From Photobacterium sp. JCM 19050 (GTDB lineage Bacteria > Pseudomonadota > Gammaproteobacteria > Enterobacterales > Vibrionaceae), in the NCBI GenBank assembly GCA_001310455.1, contig BAXG01000002.1:223138-287137 (forward strand): a stretch of 64,000 nt of DNA, read 5' to 3'. Of the stretch, positions 1 through 9,272 are shown in pieces. The stretch's first letter is position 1. Every line of letters starts with the position of its first letter. Below the pieces are notes generated by a model. That model made no database searches, had not been told where the DNA came from, and saw only the letters and a program-made list of their open reading frames with translations. Position numbers and translations under genes: made by a program.

Positions 1-398
1 ACGACAAGGGAGAGACCAGCGAAGTTATCCTGCCAATGCACGGTAACGGCTTGTGGTCAATGATGTACGCATTCGTAGCGGTTGAAACTGACGGTAACAC
101 CGTCGGTGGCATCACTTACTACCAGCAAGGTGAAACTCCGGGACTGGGTGGTGAAGTTGAAAACCCACGCTGGCGTGCACAATGGGCTGGTAAGAAGTTG
201 TTTGATGACAAAGGTCAGCCTGCTATCCGCATCGTAAAAGGTGGCGCACAACCTGGAGATATCCACGGTATTGACGGCCTGTCCGGTGCAACCCTGACTG
301 GTAACGGTGTACAGCACACTTTCGACTTCTGGCTGGGTAATAACGGTTTCGGCCCATTCCTGACCAAAGTTCGTGAAGGAGCCCTGAACAATGGCTGA
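1..398 (+). CDS. nqrC: Na+-translocating NADH:quinone reductase subunit C (5' end cut off)
   Basis: C-terminal part of NqrC; the reading frame is already open at base 3, so the N-terminus lies outside the window. NqrC is a membrane-anchored periplasmic flavoprotein that passes electrons inside the Na+-NQR complex. The S-G-A-T motif that carries covalent FMN in this family is visible, with the acceptor threonine codon at 291-293. ApbE, encoded about 2.7 kb downstream, is the transferase expected to attach that FMN. The stop overlaps the nqrD start by 8 bases, as in an intact operon. Confidence 0.96.
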   Translation, partial: DKGETSEVILPMHGNGLWSMMYAFVAVETDGNTVGGITYYQQGETPGLGGEVENPRWRAQWAGKKLFDDKGQPAIRIVKGGAQPGDIHGIDGLSGATLTGNGVQHTFDFWLGNNGFGPFLTKVREGALNNG

Positions 399-1023
399 TA
401 CTAAAGAACTGAAGAAGAATCTTCTTTCCCCGGTTCTGGACAATAACCCAATTGCCCTGCAAATCCTGGGTGTGTGTTCAGCGCTGGCGGTAACAACCAA
501 GCTGGAAACAGCGTTTGTTATGACTCTGGCCGTAGTATTCGTTACAGCGTTTTCAAACCTGTTCGTATCTGCGATTCGTAACCACATTCCTAACAGTGTT
601 CGTATCATCGTTCAGATGGCGATCATTGCATCACTGGTAATCGTGGTTGACCAGATCCTGAAAGCCTACCTGTACGACATCTCTAAGCAGCTGTCAGTAT
701 TCGTTGGCCTGATCATCACCAACTGTATCGTAATGGGCCGTGCAGAAGCATACGCAATGAAGTCTGCTCCACTGCCATCATTTATCGACGGTATCGGTAA
801 CGGTCTGGGCTACGGCTTCGTTCTGATCACAGTTGCATTCTTCCGTGAACTGCTGGGTTCAGGCAAGCTGTTCGGCATGTCTGTTCTGCCTCTGGTTTCT
901 GAAGGTGGCTGGTACCAGCCTAACGGTCTGATGCTGCTGGCTCCTTCTGCGTTCTTCCTGATCGGCTTTATGATCTGGATTATCCGCATCTACAAGCCAG
1001 AACAAGTAGAAGCTAAGGAGTAA
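391..1023 (+). CDS. nqrD: Na+-translocating NADH:quinone reductase subunit D
   Basis: Integral inner-membrane subunit of Na+-NQR, 210 aa and mostly hydrophobic, about six membrane helices as in the family. Cys29 (in LGVCSA) and a cysteine near 112 (TNCIVMG) are the residues that, with their NqrE counterparts, hold the intramembrane iron centre. The start overlaps the end of nqrC and nqrE follows after 7 bases, so translation is probably coupled. Confidence 0.97.
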   Translation: MADTKELKKNLLSPVLDNNPIALQILGVCSALAVTTKLETAFVMTLAVVFVTAFSNLFVSAIRNHIPNSVRIIVQMAIIASLVIVVDQILKAYLYDISKQLSVFVGLIITNCIVMGRAEAYAMKSAPLPSFIDGIGNGLGYGFVLITVAFFRELLGSGKLFGMSVLPLVSEGGWYQPNGLMLLAPSAFFLIGFMIWIIRIYKPEQVEAKE

Positions 1024-1030
1024 GAGCGCA

Positions 1031-1627
1031 ATGGAACATTACATTAGCTTACTGGTGCGTTCGATCTTCATCGAAAACATGGCACTGTCTTTCTTCCTGG
1101 GTATGTGTACGTTTCTGGCCGTATCCAAGAAGGTAAAAACCTCTTTCGGTCTGGGTATTGCGGTAACCGTGGTACTGACCATTGCGGTTCCTGTAAACAA
1201 CCTGGTTTATAACCTGATCCTGAAGGACGGTGCGCTGGCCCCAGGAGTTGACCTGAGCTTCTTGAACTTTATCACCTTCATCGGTGTTATCGCGGCTCTG
1301 GTTCAGATCCTTGAGATGATCCTCGACCGTTTCTTCCCACCACTTTACAACGCACTGGGTATCTTCCTGCCACTGATTACAGTGAACTGTGCAATTTTCG
1401 GTGGTGTTTCATTCATGGTTCAGCGTGACTATAACTTCGCTGAGTCAGTGGTATACGGCTTTGGTTCGGGTATTGGCTGGATGCTGGCAATTGTCGCTCT
1501 GGCAGGTATCCGTGAAAAGATGAAGTACTCTGATGTACCTCCTGGTCTGCGTGGCCTGGGTATTACTTTCATCACCGTCGGCCTGTGTGCCCTGGGCTTT
1601 ATGTCCTTCTCAGGTGTTCAACTGTAA
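1031..1627 (+). CDS. nqrE: Na+-translocating NADH:quinone reductase subunit E
   Basis: 198-aa hydrophobic subunit, paralogous to NqrD in inverted topology. Cys26 (LGMCTF) and the cysteine near 120 (VNCAIFGG) are the conserved ligands of the shared iron centre between NqrD and NqrE. It participates in electron transfer and Na+ translocation across the inner membrane. Full length, no disruption; it is followed by nqrF after a 31-base gap. Confidence 0.97.
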   Translation: MEHYISLLVRSIFIENMALSFFLGMCTFLAVSKKVKTSFGLGIAVTVVLTIAVPVNNLVYNLILKDGALAPGVDLSFLNFITFIGVIAALVQILEMILDRFFPPLYNALGIFLPLITVNCAIFGGVSFMVQRDYNFAESVVYGFGSGIGWMLAIVALAGIREKMKYSDVPPGLRGLGITFITVGLCALGFMSFSGVQL

Positions 1628-1658
1628 ACCGGGTTTACCGCGATATAAGGGATAGTCA

Positions 1659-2881
1659 ATGGACATTATTCTTGGCGTGGTGATGTTTACTCTGATTGTA
1701 CTGGCTCTGGTACTGGTGATTCTGTTCGCCAAATCCAAGCTGGTTCCATCAGGTGATATCACTATTTCAATCAATGGTGATGCCGACAAAGCAATCAAAA
1801 CAGCCGCCGGTGGTAAACTGCTGGGCGCGCTGGCTGGTAGCGGCATCTTCGTATCATCAGCTTGTGGTGGTGGTGGCTCTTGCGGCCAGTGCCGTGTGAA
1901 AGTAAAGGCCGGTGGCGGTGACATTCTGCCAACTGAGCTGGATCACATCAGCAAGCGTGAAGCACGTGAAGGCGAGCGTCTGGCCTGTCAGGTTAACGTT
2001 AAATCTGACATGGAAATCGAGCTGCCTGAAGAAGTGTTTGGTGTTAAAAAGTGGGAATGTACTGTTATCTCTAACGATAACAAGGCAACCTTCATCAAGG
2101 AGCTCAAGCTGCAGATCCCTGATGGTGAGTCAGTACCTTTCCGTGCGGGTGGTTACATTCAGATTGAAGCCCCTGCGCACCATGTTAAGTACTCTGAGTT
2201 CGATGTACCGGAAGAATACCGTGGCGACTGGGACAAGTTTAACCTGTTCCGCTACGAGTCTATCGTAAAAGAAGACACTATCCGTGCTTACTCAATGGCG
2301 AACTATCCGGAAGAGTTTGGCATCATCATGCTGAACGTGCGTATTGCGACTCCGCCGCCAAATAACCCAGACGTACCACCGGGTATCATGTCATCTTACA
2401 TTTGGTCTTTGAAAGAAGGCGACAAGGTGACTATCTCTGGTCCGTTTGGTGAGTTCTTCGCGAAAGAGACTGATGCTGAAATGGTATTCGTGGGCGGTGG
2501 TGCAGGTATGGCACCAATGCGTTCGCATATCTTCGACCAGCTCAAGCGTTTGAAGTCTAAGCGTAAGATGTCTTTCTGGTACGGTGCCCGTTCTAAGCGC
2601 GAAATGTTCTATGTAGAAGATTTGACGATCTGGCAGCAGAGAACGACAACTTCGTATGGCACGTAGCCCTGTCTGATCCGATGCCGGAAGACAACTGGGA
2701 CGGCTATACCGGCTTCATCCACAACGTGCTTTATGAAAACTACCTGCGTGATCACGAAGCACCGGAAGACTGCGAATTCTACATGTGTGGTCCTCCAATG
2801 ATGAACGCGGCTGTAATCGGCATGCTGAAAGACCTGGGTGTTGAAGACGAAAACATCCTGCTGGATGACTTCGGGGGCTAA
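1659..2881 (+). CDS. nqrF: Na+-translocating NADH:quinone reductase subunit F (one frameshift)
   Basis: NADH-oxidising entry subunit. Order: one N-terminal membrane helix (residues 3-24), a 2Fe-2S ferredoxin domain with Cys69, Cys75 and Cys78 plus a later cysteine in RLACQV, an FAD domain (RAYSMANYP) and an NADH domain ([11 protein letters not shown]). The frame breaks at about 2622: one T is missing from a T run, giving an early stop at 2666. Restoring it gives a family-length protein of about 407 aa ending in LLDDFGG. The sequence after the shift is highly conserved, so a sequencing error is more likely than decay. A terminator follows directly. Confidence 0.95.
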
Positions 2882-2900
2882 GCCTTCCGTCATCTCCAAG

Positions 2901-2931
2901 AAAATGGCTGGCCCCTGGGTCAGCCATTTTG
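2901..2931 (+). terminator. Rho-independent terminator of the nqr operon
   Basis: Twelve-base stem AAAATGGCTGGC / GTCAGCCATTTT with a 6-base loop (one G-T pair), starting 19 bases after the nqrF stop. The run of T in the 3' arm supplies the U tract. It separates nqrA-F from apbE, so apbE-nqrM probably have their own promoter or rely on readthrough. Confidence 0.85.
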
Positions 2932-2969
2932 CATGTAACCCCCTGGGGATATGCAACTTATGTGTAATG

Positions 2970-3040
2970 CCAATTAGACTAATTAGTTGATTATTCAAAA
3001 GGTCTAAGACCTTATCTGATCAACTAATTAATCCAATTGG
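2970..3040. repeat. 71-bp imperfect inverted repeat, copy 1
   Basis: The 22-base ends are inverted repeats with only two mismatches, starting CCAATT and ending AATTGG. The 27-base centre holds a second small palindrome (AAGGTCTAAGACCTT). A second element of exactly 71 bp with about 72 percent identity lies at 39170-39240. Intergenic position and hairpin shape suit a non-autonomous MITE/REP-like element. Confidence 0.8.
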
Positions 3041-3071
3041 AATAAAAACCGAAGCAAATTTCGGAGCAGTC

Positions 3072-4105
3072 ATGAAATCCATGTTGTCATTTGCAAAATC
3101 ACTCAAGAACGTAGCAATACTTTTCGCCGCTGCATGATTCTGGCAGGGTGCAGCAAGCAGCCCGAAGAGATCCACCTGAAAGGGTCAACCATGGGCACCT
3201 ACTATTCCATCAAGTTGGTTAAGCAAGATGGTTTGCCGGATGCAGAGGCGCTTCAGGCTGAAATCGATAAGCGTCTGGAACTGGTAAATGACCAGATGTC
3301 CACCTACCGTAAAAATTCTGAGCTTAGCCAATTTAACCAACACAAGAGCAACGAACCTTTCCCTGTGTCCGAAGCGACTGCGACTGTGGTGAAAGAAGCT
3401 ATCCGCATCAACGGTCTTACTGATGGTGCGCTGGACGTGACTGTCGGCCCATTGGTAAACCTGTGGGGCTTTGGCCCGGAAGCGCGTCCTGACCAGGTTC
3501 CTACCGATGAAGAGATTGCAGCGCGCCGTAAAAATGTCGGTATCCAGCACCTGAAAGTTGAAGGCAACAGCCTGGTGAAAGATATCCCGGGTCTGTATGT
3601 AGACCTATCGTCTATTGCCAAAGGCTACGGTGTCGATGTGGTAGCGAACTACCTTGAAAGCCTGGGTGTGAAGAACTACCTGGTGGATATCGGCGGTGAG
3701 CTTCATATTATGGGCCACAACGCAGAAGGCCAGAAGTGGCGTATCGCCATTGAAAAGCCAGTTTCCGGAAAAGCCAGCGTGCAGGAAATTATCCAGCCAG
3801 GTGACATGTCTATTGCGACATCTGGTGACTATCGCAATTATTTCGAGGAAAATGGTGTTCGTTACTCCCATACTATAGATCCGAAGACGGCGCGTCCGAT
3901 TACCCACCGTCTGGTATCGGTCACTGTTTTGGATAAGTCTTGTATGACTGCTGATGGGCTGGCAACAGGCTTTACTGTAATGGGCCCTGAAAAGGCGCTG
4001 GAAATTGCAAACCGCAACAATATTCCGGTGTTCCTGATTGTAAAAACTGATAACGGCTTTAAGGAAATTGCATCAGATGCCTTCAAGCCATATCTCAAGC
4101 GTTAA
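3072..4105 (+). CDS. apbE: FAD:protein FMN transferase ApbE (frameshift in signal peptide)
   Basis: Periplasmic flavin transferase that moves FMN from FAD onto threonine of NqrB and NqrC; gene order next to nqr fits this role. The mature part is intact: STMGTYYSI near the N-terminus, the SSIAKGYGVD motif, DIGGE and the C-terminal TADGLATGF segment. The ATG at 3072 (preceded by GGAG) opens a lipoprotein signal peptide, but the frame is lost at about 3133, just before the lipobox LAGC. Adding one base joins signal peptide and body. Without it, the first ATG in frame (3134) would leave the protein without export signal, so I treat this as an error. Confidence 0.93.
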
Positions 4106-4111
4106 GGTGAA

Positions 4112-4336
4112 ATGATGTCTGAATTTCTTGTGACATTTTCGGTATTTATGCTGGTGATTGTGGGTATGTCTATTGGCTACATCATCAAACGTAAAACCAT
4201 CAGCGGCAGCTGTGGCGGCCTGGGTTCAATTGGTATCGAGAAGGAATGCGATTGCCCTGAACCATGCGATGCCCGTAAAAAGCGTGAAGCCCGCGCAGCC
4301 AAAGCGGAAGAATGGAACAAGAACCGCATCGTCTAA
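4112..4336 (+). CDS. nqrM: Na+-NQR maturation protein NqrM
   Basis: 74-aa protein with one N-terminal membrane helix (about residues 4-26) followed by a short tail with four cysteines in the pattern C-x10-C-x-C-x3-C (SGSCGG ... ECDCPEPCD). This matches NqrM/DUF539, needed for assembly of the complex, probably by delivering the iron of the NqrD-NqrE centre. It starts 6 bases after apbE and is cotranscribed with it. A second in-frame ATG lies at 4115. Confidence 0.93.
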   Translation: MMSEFLVTFSVFMLVIVGMSIGYIIKRKTISGSCGGLGSIGIEKECDCPEPCDARKKREARAAKAEEWNKNRIV

Positions 4337-4355
4337 CTGACTCGTGAAAGTTCTG

Positions 4356-4391
4356 AAAGCCTCTGCTCTTGAAAGTGCGGAGGCTTTTTTA
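4356..4391 (+). terminator. Rho-independent terminator after nqrM
   Basis: Stem AAAGCCTC / GAGGCTTT followed by TTTT, 20 bases after the nqrM stop. It closes the respiratory block; the polyamine cluster starts beyond it. Confidence 0.85.
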
Positions 4392-4411
4392 TTTTTACAA
4401 GCAGACGATGT

Positions 4412-4509
4412 GAGTTAAGAGTTAAGAGTTAAGAGTTAAGAGTAGTGAGGTACGGAATTAAGAGATACATTCATCTCACCACTCACCACTCACCACTCAC
4501 CACTCACCC
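4412..4509. repeat. Two arrays of 7-bp tandem repeats
   Basis: Four perfect copies of GAGTTAA (4412-4439) followed by GAGTAGT, then 28 bases, then four copies of CTCACCA (4475-4502) and one CTCACCC. GAGTAGTGAG at the end of the first array is nearly complementary to the second, so the arrays can fold back. There is no coding potential; the rest of 4392-4554 shows nothing else. Confidence 0.85.
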
Positions 4510-4554
4510 TTGTTCCACCCGTCTACTGTAATGCCTCTTTTATCCGGTGATATG

Positions 4555-5843
4555 TCATCCAATTGCGAGCAGGGGGGAGCGAAGAAGCGGGCCGCCGGGG
4601 AAAGTCATATGTTTTACCCGGGCAAACACATCGAAGCGTTCTGCCTGGCCGGTAAGGCTTCTGCAATCACCTTCGCTGCCATGTGAGTGGCGTTAACACC
4701 GTGACCGGAGTAGGCCTGGGCATAAAAGATGTTCGGCGCGTCCGGCAGTCGCCCAATCTGGGGCAGGCGGTTTGCACCTATCCCTATCATGCCTCCCCAT
4801 TCGAAATCGACGTTTACCCCTTTAAGTTGAGGGAAAACCCTTTCCATATTCGGTCTCAAGGCTGCGGTAATATCGCTGGGGTCTTTCCCGGAGTATGTAC
4901 AAAGCCCGCCGAACAACAGCCGGTTATCACCGGAGAGATGGTAATAATCCAGCGCAATGCTCAGATCGGCAAAAGCCATATTCTTCGGGATGATTGAGGA
5001 AGCGAGGTTGCCTTCGAGCGGTTCGGTAGCAATGACATAACTGCCGGCGGGAAGGACTTTGCCACCGATATGAGGTTCCAGCTTGTGGCCGATGTAGGCA
5101 TTCCCAGCCAGCACAAGGTACTGGCAGGTCACCTGGCCTTTGGCTGTTTTTACAACCGGTTTGTTGCCTTTGGTGATGGACTCAGCAGCTGTGTTTTCAA
5201 AGATTCGAACACCAAGTTCCGCAGCCACAACTGCTTCCCCCAGCACCAGGTTGAGCGGATGTAAGTGCCCACTACCCATGTCCAACATGCCGCCGATGTA
5301 ACGGTCAGAGCCAATAACAGACGGCATATCTTCTTTTGACAGCATCTTTATTTCATGTGAGTAACCACTCGCTTGCAGGCTCTCGTAGTCCTCTTCCAGT
5401 TCACGGATATGGGCGGCCTTGAGTGCCAGATCGCAATATCCCATCACCAGGTCACAATCAATGCTGTGCTCAGCGACTCGGTTTTTGACGATATCTACTG
5501 CTTCTATACCCATGCGGTTGATTGCCGCTACGCCTTCTTCTCCAATTTCCTTGGTAAACTGGTCGATGCCATGACCGATTCCCCGGATAAGCTCTCCGCC
5601 GTTACGCCCGGATGCTCCCCAGCCGATTTTATTGGCTTCCAGCAACACGACAGAAAACCCTCGGTTTGCCAGTTCGATGGCAGTGTTAATACCACTGAAT
5701 CCACCACCGACAACACATATGTCAGCCTCAATACTTTCTTCGAGGATGGGGTGATCAACGTTGTACCGCGTCGACGCAGCGTAGTAGGAGTGGGTATGAG
5801 GTTGAGCAAACGGAGTGACAGCCATGTCAAATTCATCCATCAT
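4555..5843 (-). CDS. Gamma-glutamylputrescine oxidase-like FAD oxidoreductase, copy 1 (one frameshift)
   Basis: DAO-type FAD oxidoreductase of the PuuB family, expected to oxidise gamma-glutamylputrescine or a related glutamylated polyamine to the aldehyde. The N-terminal dinucleotide fold (CVVGGGFSG), GWGASGRNGGE and the C-terminal SGHGVN segment are present. Near 4653 one base is missing; restoring it replaces a short spurious tail with the typical R-F-D-x-F and F-P-G-G ending and moves the stop to 4555. It is divergent from puuR with a 313-base spacer. Its E-L-I-R-G after the GRNGG motif differs from the second copy (Q-I-V-N-S), so substrate preference may differ. Confidence 0.85.
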
Positions 5844-6156
5844 GTTAAATATAATTTACAAACTATAGCCTGCCTCCGATTGTGAAGTGAAGGATAAAAT
5901 GCACAAAATGTGGTCGCTTTGGCGTCAGGTATACTGTTTTTGCAATGAAACGAAGCATATGTTCAGTTGGCAAAATATGAGAATCCAAAGTGCGTGGGTT
6001 CAAGCTATGTGATGATTGATATTATTTACACAGTGTCGATGTTCGTCACAAAAAGCGGTGTCGTCAGATTTATTGATCATCATTCCATGTTCAAAATCTA
6101 TTACAGTTATTTATAATATCGGCTACACAACGCAAATAGATTGAGAGGCGGGGATA
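5844..6156. promoter_or_regulatory. Divergent control region between puuB-like gene and puuR
   Basis: AT-rich spacer of 313 bases. AAATATAATTTACA at 5847-5860 resembles the E. coli PuuR box (remembered as AAAATATAATGAACA) with few mismatches. Reverse-strand AATAGATTTTGAACA at about 6089-6103 matches it at 11 of 15 places. The latter overlaps a plausible puuR promoter, TTCAAA (6090-6095) and TATAAT (6112-6117). This suggests autoregulation; it is unproven. Confidence 0.5.
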
Positions 6157-6705
6157 TTGGATATCGGAGCAAACCTGAAAGCAGTAAGGAAACAAAGAGG
6201 GTTGTCACAGCGCGAACTGGCCAAGCGGGCTGGGGTGACAAACAGCACAATCTCGATGATTGAAAAGAACAGTGTCAGCCCCTCTGTCAGCTCGCTGAAA
6301 AAAGTGTTGTCCGGTATCCCGATGTCTTTGGTGGAGTTTTTTTCAACCGACTTGTCACAAAGCGTCGGTATCCCTGTTGTTTATCGCGAGCACGATCTGC
6401 TCGATATCGGGACGAACGATGTCTCCATGAAGTTGGTGGGTAAGGAATACCCAAACCGCGCCATGTCTGTGTTATTGGAAACCTACGCCCCCGGTTCTGA
6501 CTCCGGTGAAGAGATGCTGCGCCATGAAGGCGAGGAAGCAGGTATTGTTGTGTCGGGCAGGCTTGAGCTGACAGTCGATGAAGACGTGATGGTTCTGGAT
6601 ACCGGAGACAGCTATTACTTCGAAAGTACCCGGCCACACAGGTTTCGCAATCCCTTCGACGAAGAGTGCAAGTTGTACAGTACAACAACCCCCGCCAATT
6701 TCTGA
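6157..6705 (+). CDS. puuR: PuuR-family transcriptional repressor of putrescine catabolism
   Basis: 182-aa regulator with an N-terminal XRE helix-turn-helix (about residues 6-60, QRELAKRAGVTNSTISMIEKN) and a C-terminal cupin domain (about 105-180) that should sense putrescine. Length, order and the ending T-T-P-A-N-F match PuuR. The start is a TTG preceded by GAGGCGGGG; no ATG fits better. It lies between puuB-like and puuA genes that it probably represses; candidate boxes occur here and at 21178. Confidence 0.88.
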   Translation: MDIGANLKAVRKQRGLSQRELAKRAGVTNSTISMIEKNSVSPSVSSLKKVLSGIPMSLVEFFSTDLSQSVGIPVVYREHDLLDIGTNDVSMKLVGKEYPNRAMSVLLETYAPGSDSGEEMLRHEGEEAGIVVSGRLELTVDEDVMVLDTGDSYYFESTRPHRFRNPFDEECKLYSTTTPANF

Positions 6706-6722
6706 CATTCAGCAGAACAAAG

Positions 6723-6753
6723 AAAGGGAGACCCGGACAGGTCTCCCTTTTTT
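6723..6753. terminator. Bidirectional terminator between puuR and puuA-like gene
   Basis: Eleven-base perfect stem AAAGGGAGACC / GGTCTCCCTTT with a 6-base loop, followed by TTT; on the other strand the stem is followed by TCTTTG. It serves the two converging genes. Confidence 0.85.
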
Positions 6754-6774
6754 CTGCGCTGTTTGGACTGAGCC

Positions 6775-8186
6775 TTACACGGTATGCAGATACCAATCAT
6801 ATTCCAGCAGGGAAATTGTCCGTTCAAATTCCTCCAACTCTTTCTCCTTACTGGTGACGTACACATCGATAAAGTCCCGTCCCAGTGACGATGCCATAGT
6901 CCCGGAGGCTTTCAACTCCCGGAGTGCATCCCTCAGGTTATTGGGGAGGCTTGGAGGAGACTGGGTATAGGCATTGCCTTCTATTGCCTCCGGCGGCTCA
7001 ATTCGATTCTCTATGCCGTATTGAACACTGGCGAGCAGTGCTGCCATCATCAGATAAGGGTTGGCATCCGTGCCTGCCACCCGGTGTTCAATGCGGGTGG
7101 AAGCCGGTTCGCCTGCCGGGATCCTCAGTGCCGTGGTGCGGTTTTCAAACCCCCAGTTCGGGGAGCTTGGCACATAGAACTCCGGGCTGAAACGGCGGAA
7201 TGAATTCACATTGGGCACAAGATAGCCATGTATTCCGGCAGCATTGACAGCATACCCCCGAGCGCCCAACGCAGTGTTTCATTGGGCTCACCGTTATCCG
7301 ACGCAGCGAAGACGTTGTTACCTTCGCTGTCAATCAGGCTGAGGTGTACGTGCATGCCGTTCCCGGCCTGGTCAGCATAGGGCTTCGCCATAAAGGTGGT
7401 GTCCAGTTGGTGGGCGTGGGCGACCTGCTTGATTACCCGTTTCAGAAGCACTGTATTGTCACAGGATGCCATCGCATCATCTGTATGAACCAGGTTGATT
7501 TCGAACTGCCCCGGCGCAGATTCTGCAATGATGGTATCAGCCGGCAGCCCCTGTTGTTTTGCCATGTCAACAATATCGGTCAGCAGGTCCGCGTGCTCAT
7601 CCAGGTCATCCAGGGAATAAACCTGAGTATTGGTAGGGCGTTTTCCCGTGGTGGGAGATACCGGTGGCTGAGGCATGCCGTTGTCGGATTCGCGATCAAT
7701 CAGGTAGAACTCGAGTTCAAATGCAGAAACCGGCGTCACGCCCAGCTGTTTAAACTGTCGCAGCACCCGGTTCAGGATCATCCTCGGGTCGGCGAAAAAG
7801 GGGGTTTCCCGGTTTTCGTACATGCTCATAAGAAGTTGGGCGATAGGGCGTTTTTGCCAGGGCTCCACAGAGAGCGTACCGGGAACCGGGAAGCAAAGAG
7901 CGTCAGACTCACCGATTTCCAGACCAAGCCCGGTCTCCTCGACCGGTGTCCCTTTGATGTTCATCCCGTAGATGGAAATGGGTAATGCGATACCGGTTTT
8001 GAAGGCCTTTTCCAACGTGTTCCGTTCTACCCGTTTGCCTCTGATGATCCCGTTCATATCGGTCAGCAGGAGATCAACGTACTGAATTTCCGGGTGTTCT
8101 GCCAAAAACTGTCTGGCTTCTTCCGGTGAAGGCAAGTTCACATCTTCCTCAGTAAACAGCGCCTTGTCAGATTGGTAACGCATCAT
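6775..8186 (-). CDS. puuA: Gamma-glutamylputrescine synthetase-like (glutamine synthetase family), copy 1 (one frameshift)
   Basis: Cytoplasmic ATP-dependent ligase joining glutamate to putrescine or another polyamine, first step of the Puu route. The GS beta-grasp domain is followed by catalytic motifs F-E-L-E-F-Y-L, G-Q-F-E-I-N and H-V-H-L-S, then N-R-T-T-A-L-R-I and an R-V-A-G-T-D-A-N-P segment. One C is missing from a C run near 7213, splitting the frame after ILCP; restored length is about 470 aa. I chose ATG 8186, with AGG five bases upstream, over the GTG at 8192. The gene faces away from puuD and toward puuR. Confidence 0.9.
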
Positions 8187-8483
8187 AATCACCTGTCCAT
8201 GTAAAAAATATTAATCATTACCTCTGTTACTGTTGAGTGAATAGTAATCACCATACCTTGTCAATACTGCTGTTTTATTTGTCGAACAGCCATTGCGTTA
8301 TTTTTTAAGTCTATATTTCCTTTTAAAACAGGGGAATAAGATGAATATTTACATGTTAAATAAAAGTTTTGAAAATGTTAGTTGTCGCTATTGCGTAATT
8401 TATTTTTTACGTGTAGCGTGTGAAAAAGTGAACAAAAACGCATCAGTTGGTTCTGCTGCTTTAAGCAATTAACAGGGAATATC
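8187..8483. promoter_or_regulatory. Divergent promoter region, puuA-like / puuD operon
   Basis: About 300 bases, strongly AT-rich and without an ORF. It must drive the leftward puuA copy and the long rightward puuD-puuA-spuC-potFGHI-puuB-gabD run. GTGAACAAAA at about 8429 resembles part of a PuuR site but is not convincing alone; I see no clear -35/-10 pair I would defend. Confidence 0.4.
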
Positions 8484-9272
8484 ATGTCAGGAATGAGCGG
8501 AAGCAATCAGAGAATACGGCCTGTGGTCGGTGTGACAGCCTGCACCAGTGTGCTTGGTCTTCACCGCTTCCACATCACCGGAGAAAAATACCTGAGAGCG
8601 GTAACGGAAGGGGCAGAAGCCATGCCTTTCGTTATCCCTGCGCTTGCTGACGTAATTGATATTAAGCAGATTTTGGACACGGTGGACGGCCTGATGTTTA
8701 CCGGTTCCCCTTCCAATATTGAACCGCACCACTACAACGGCCCGGCCAGCGAGGAAGGCACCCAGCACGACCCGTTTCGTGATGCCATGACGCTCCCTCT
8801 GGTTACGGCAGCAATAGAACACGGCGTGCCGGTACTTGCCATTTGTCGCGGGTTCCAGGAGATGAATGTGGCGATGGGGGGAAGCCTTCACCAGAGATTG
8901 CACGAAACCGGCCGTTATATTGAACACCGCGAAGACACCACCCAACCGGCCGATGTCCAGTACGGCCTTTCACACACTATCCACGTAGAACCCGGAGGAC
9001 TGCTGTTCGAGGCGTGGGGCCAGCCGGAAGCGAAGGTCAATTCTGTCCATACCCAAGGTGTAGAACGTCTTGGGAATGGGCTGAGAGTTGAAGCCACCGC
9101 GCCGGATGGCCTTGTAGAAGCGTTTTCGGTAGCGGATAGCAGAGGATTTGCCCTGGGGGTTCAGTGGCACCCTGAGTGGAAGGTCACAGAAAGTCCTTTT
9201 TATTCAGCTATTTTTAAATTGTTTGGAAAAGCTTGTCGCCACAGGGCGATGGAACGCGAGAGAACACGATGA
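8484..9272 (+). CDS. puuD: Gamma-glutamyl-gamma-aminobutyrate hydrolase
   Basis: Class I glutamine-amidotransferase-like hydrolase that releases GABA and glutamate from gamma-glutamyl-GABA. The nucleophile elbow is A-I-C-R-G-F with Cys121, and the histidine is in G-V-Q-W-H-P-E-W near the C-terminus; 262 aa is close to the E. coli enzyme (254). Its last four bases overlap the next puuA-like ORF (ATGA), so translation is coupled. First gene of the long rightward operon. Confidence 0.93.
   Translation: MSGMSGSNQRIRPVVGVTACTSVLGLHRFHITGEKYLRAVTEGAEAMPFVIPALADVIDIKQILDTVDGLMFTGSPSNIEPHHYNGPASEEGTQHDPFRDAMTLPLVTAAIEHGVPVLAICRGFQEMNVAMGGSLHQRLHETGRYIEHREDTTQPADVQYGLSHTIHVEPGGLLFEAWGQPEAKVNSVHTQGVERLGNGLRVEATAPDGLVEAFSVADSRGFALGVQWHPEWKVTESPFYSAIFKLFGKACRHRAMERERTR

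Noticed and set aside
4412..4509. CRISPR array
   Set aside because: Repeats are 7 bases, directly adjacent without spacers, and no cas genes are present.
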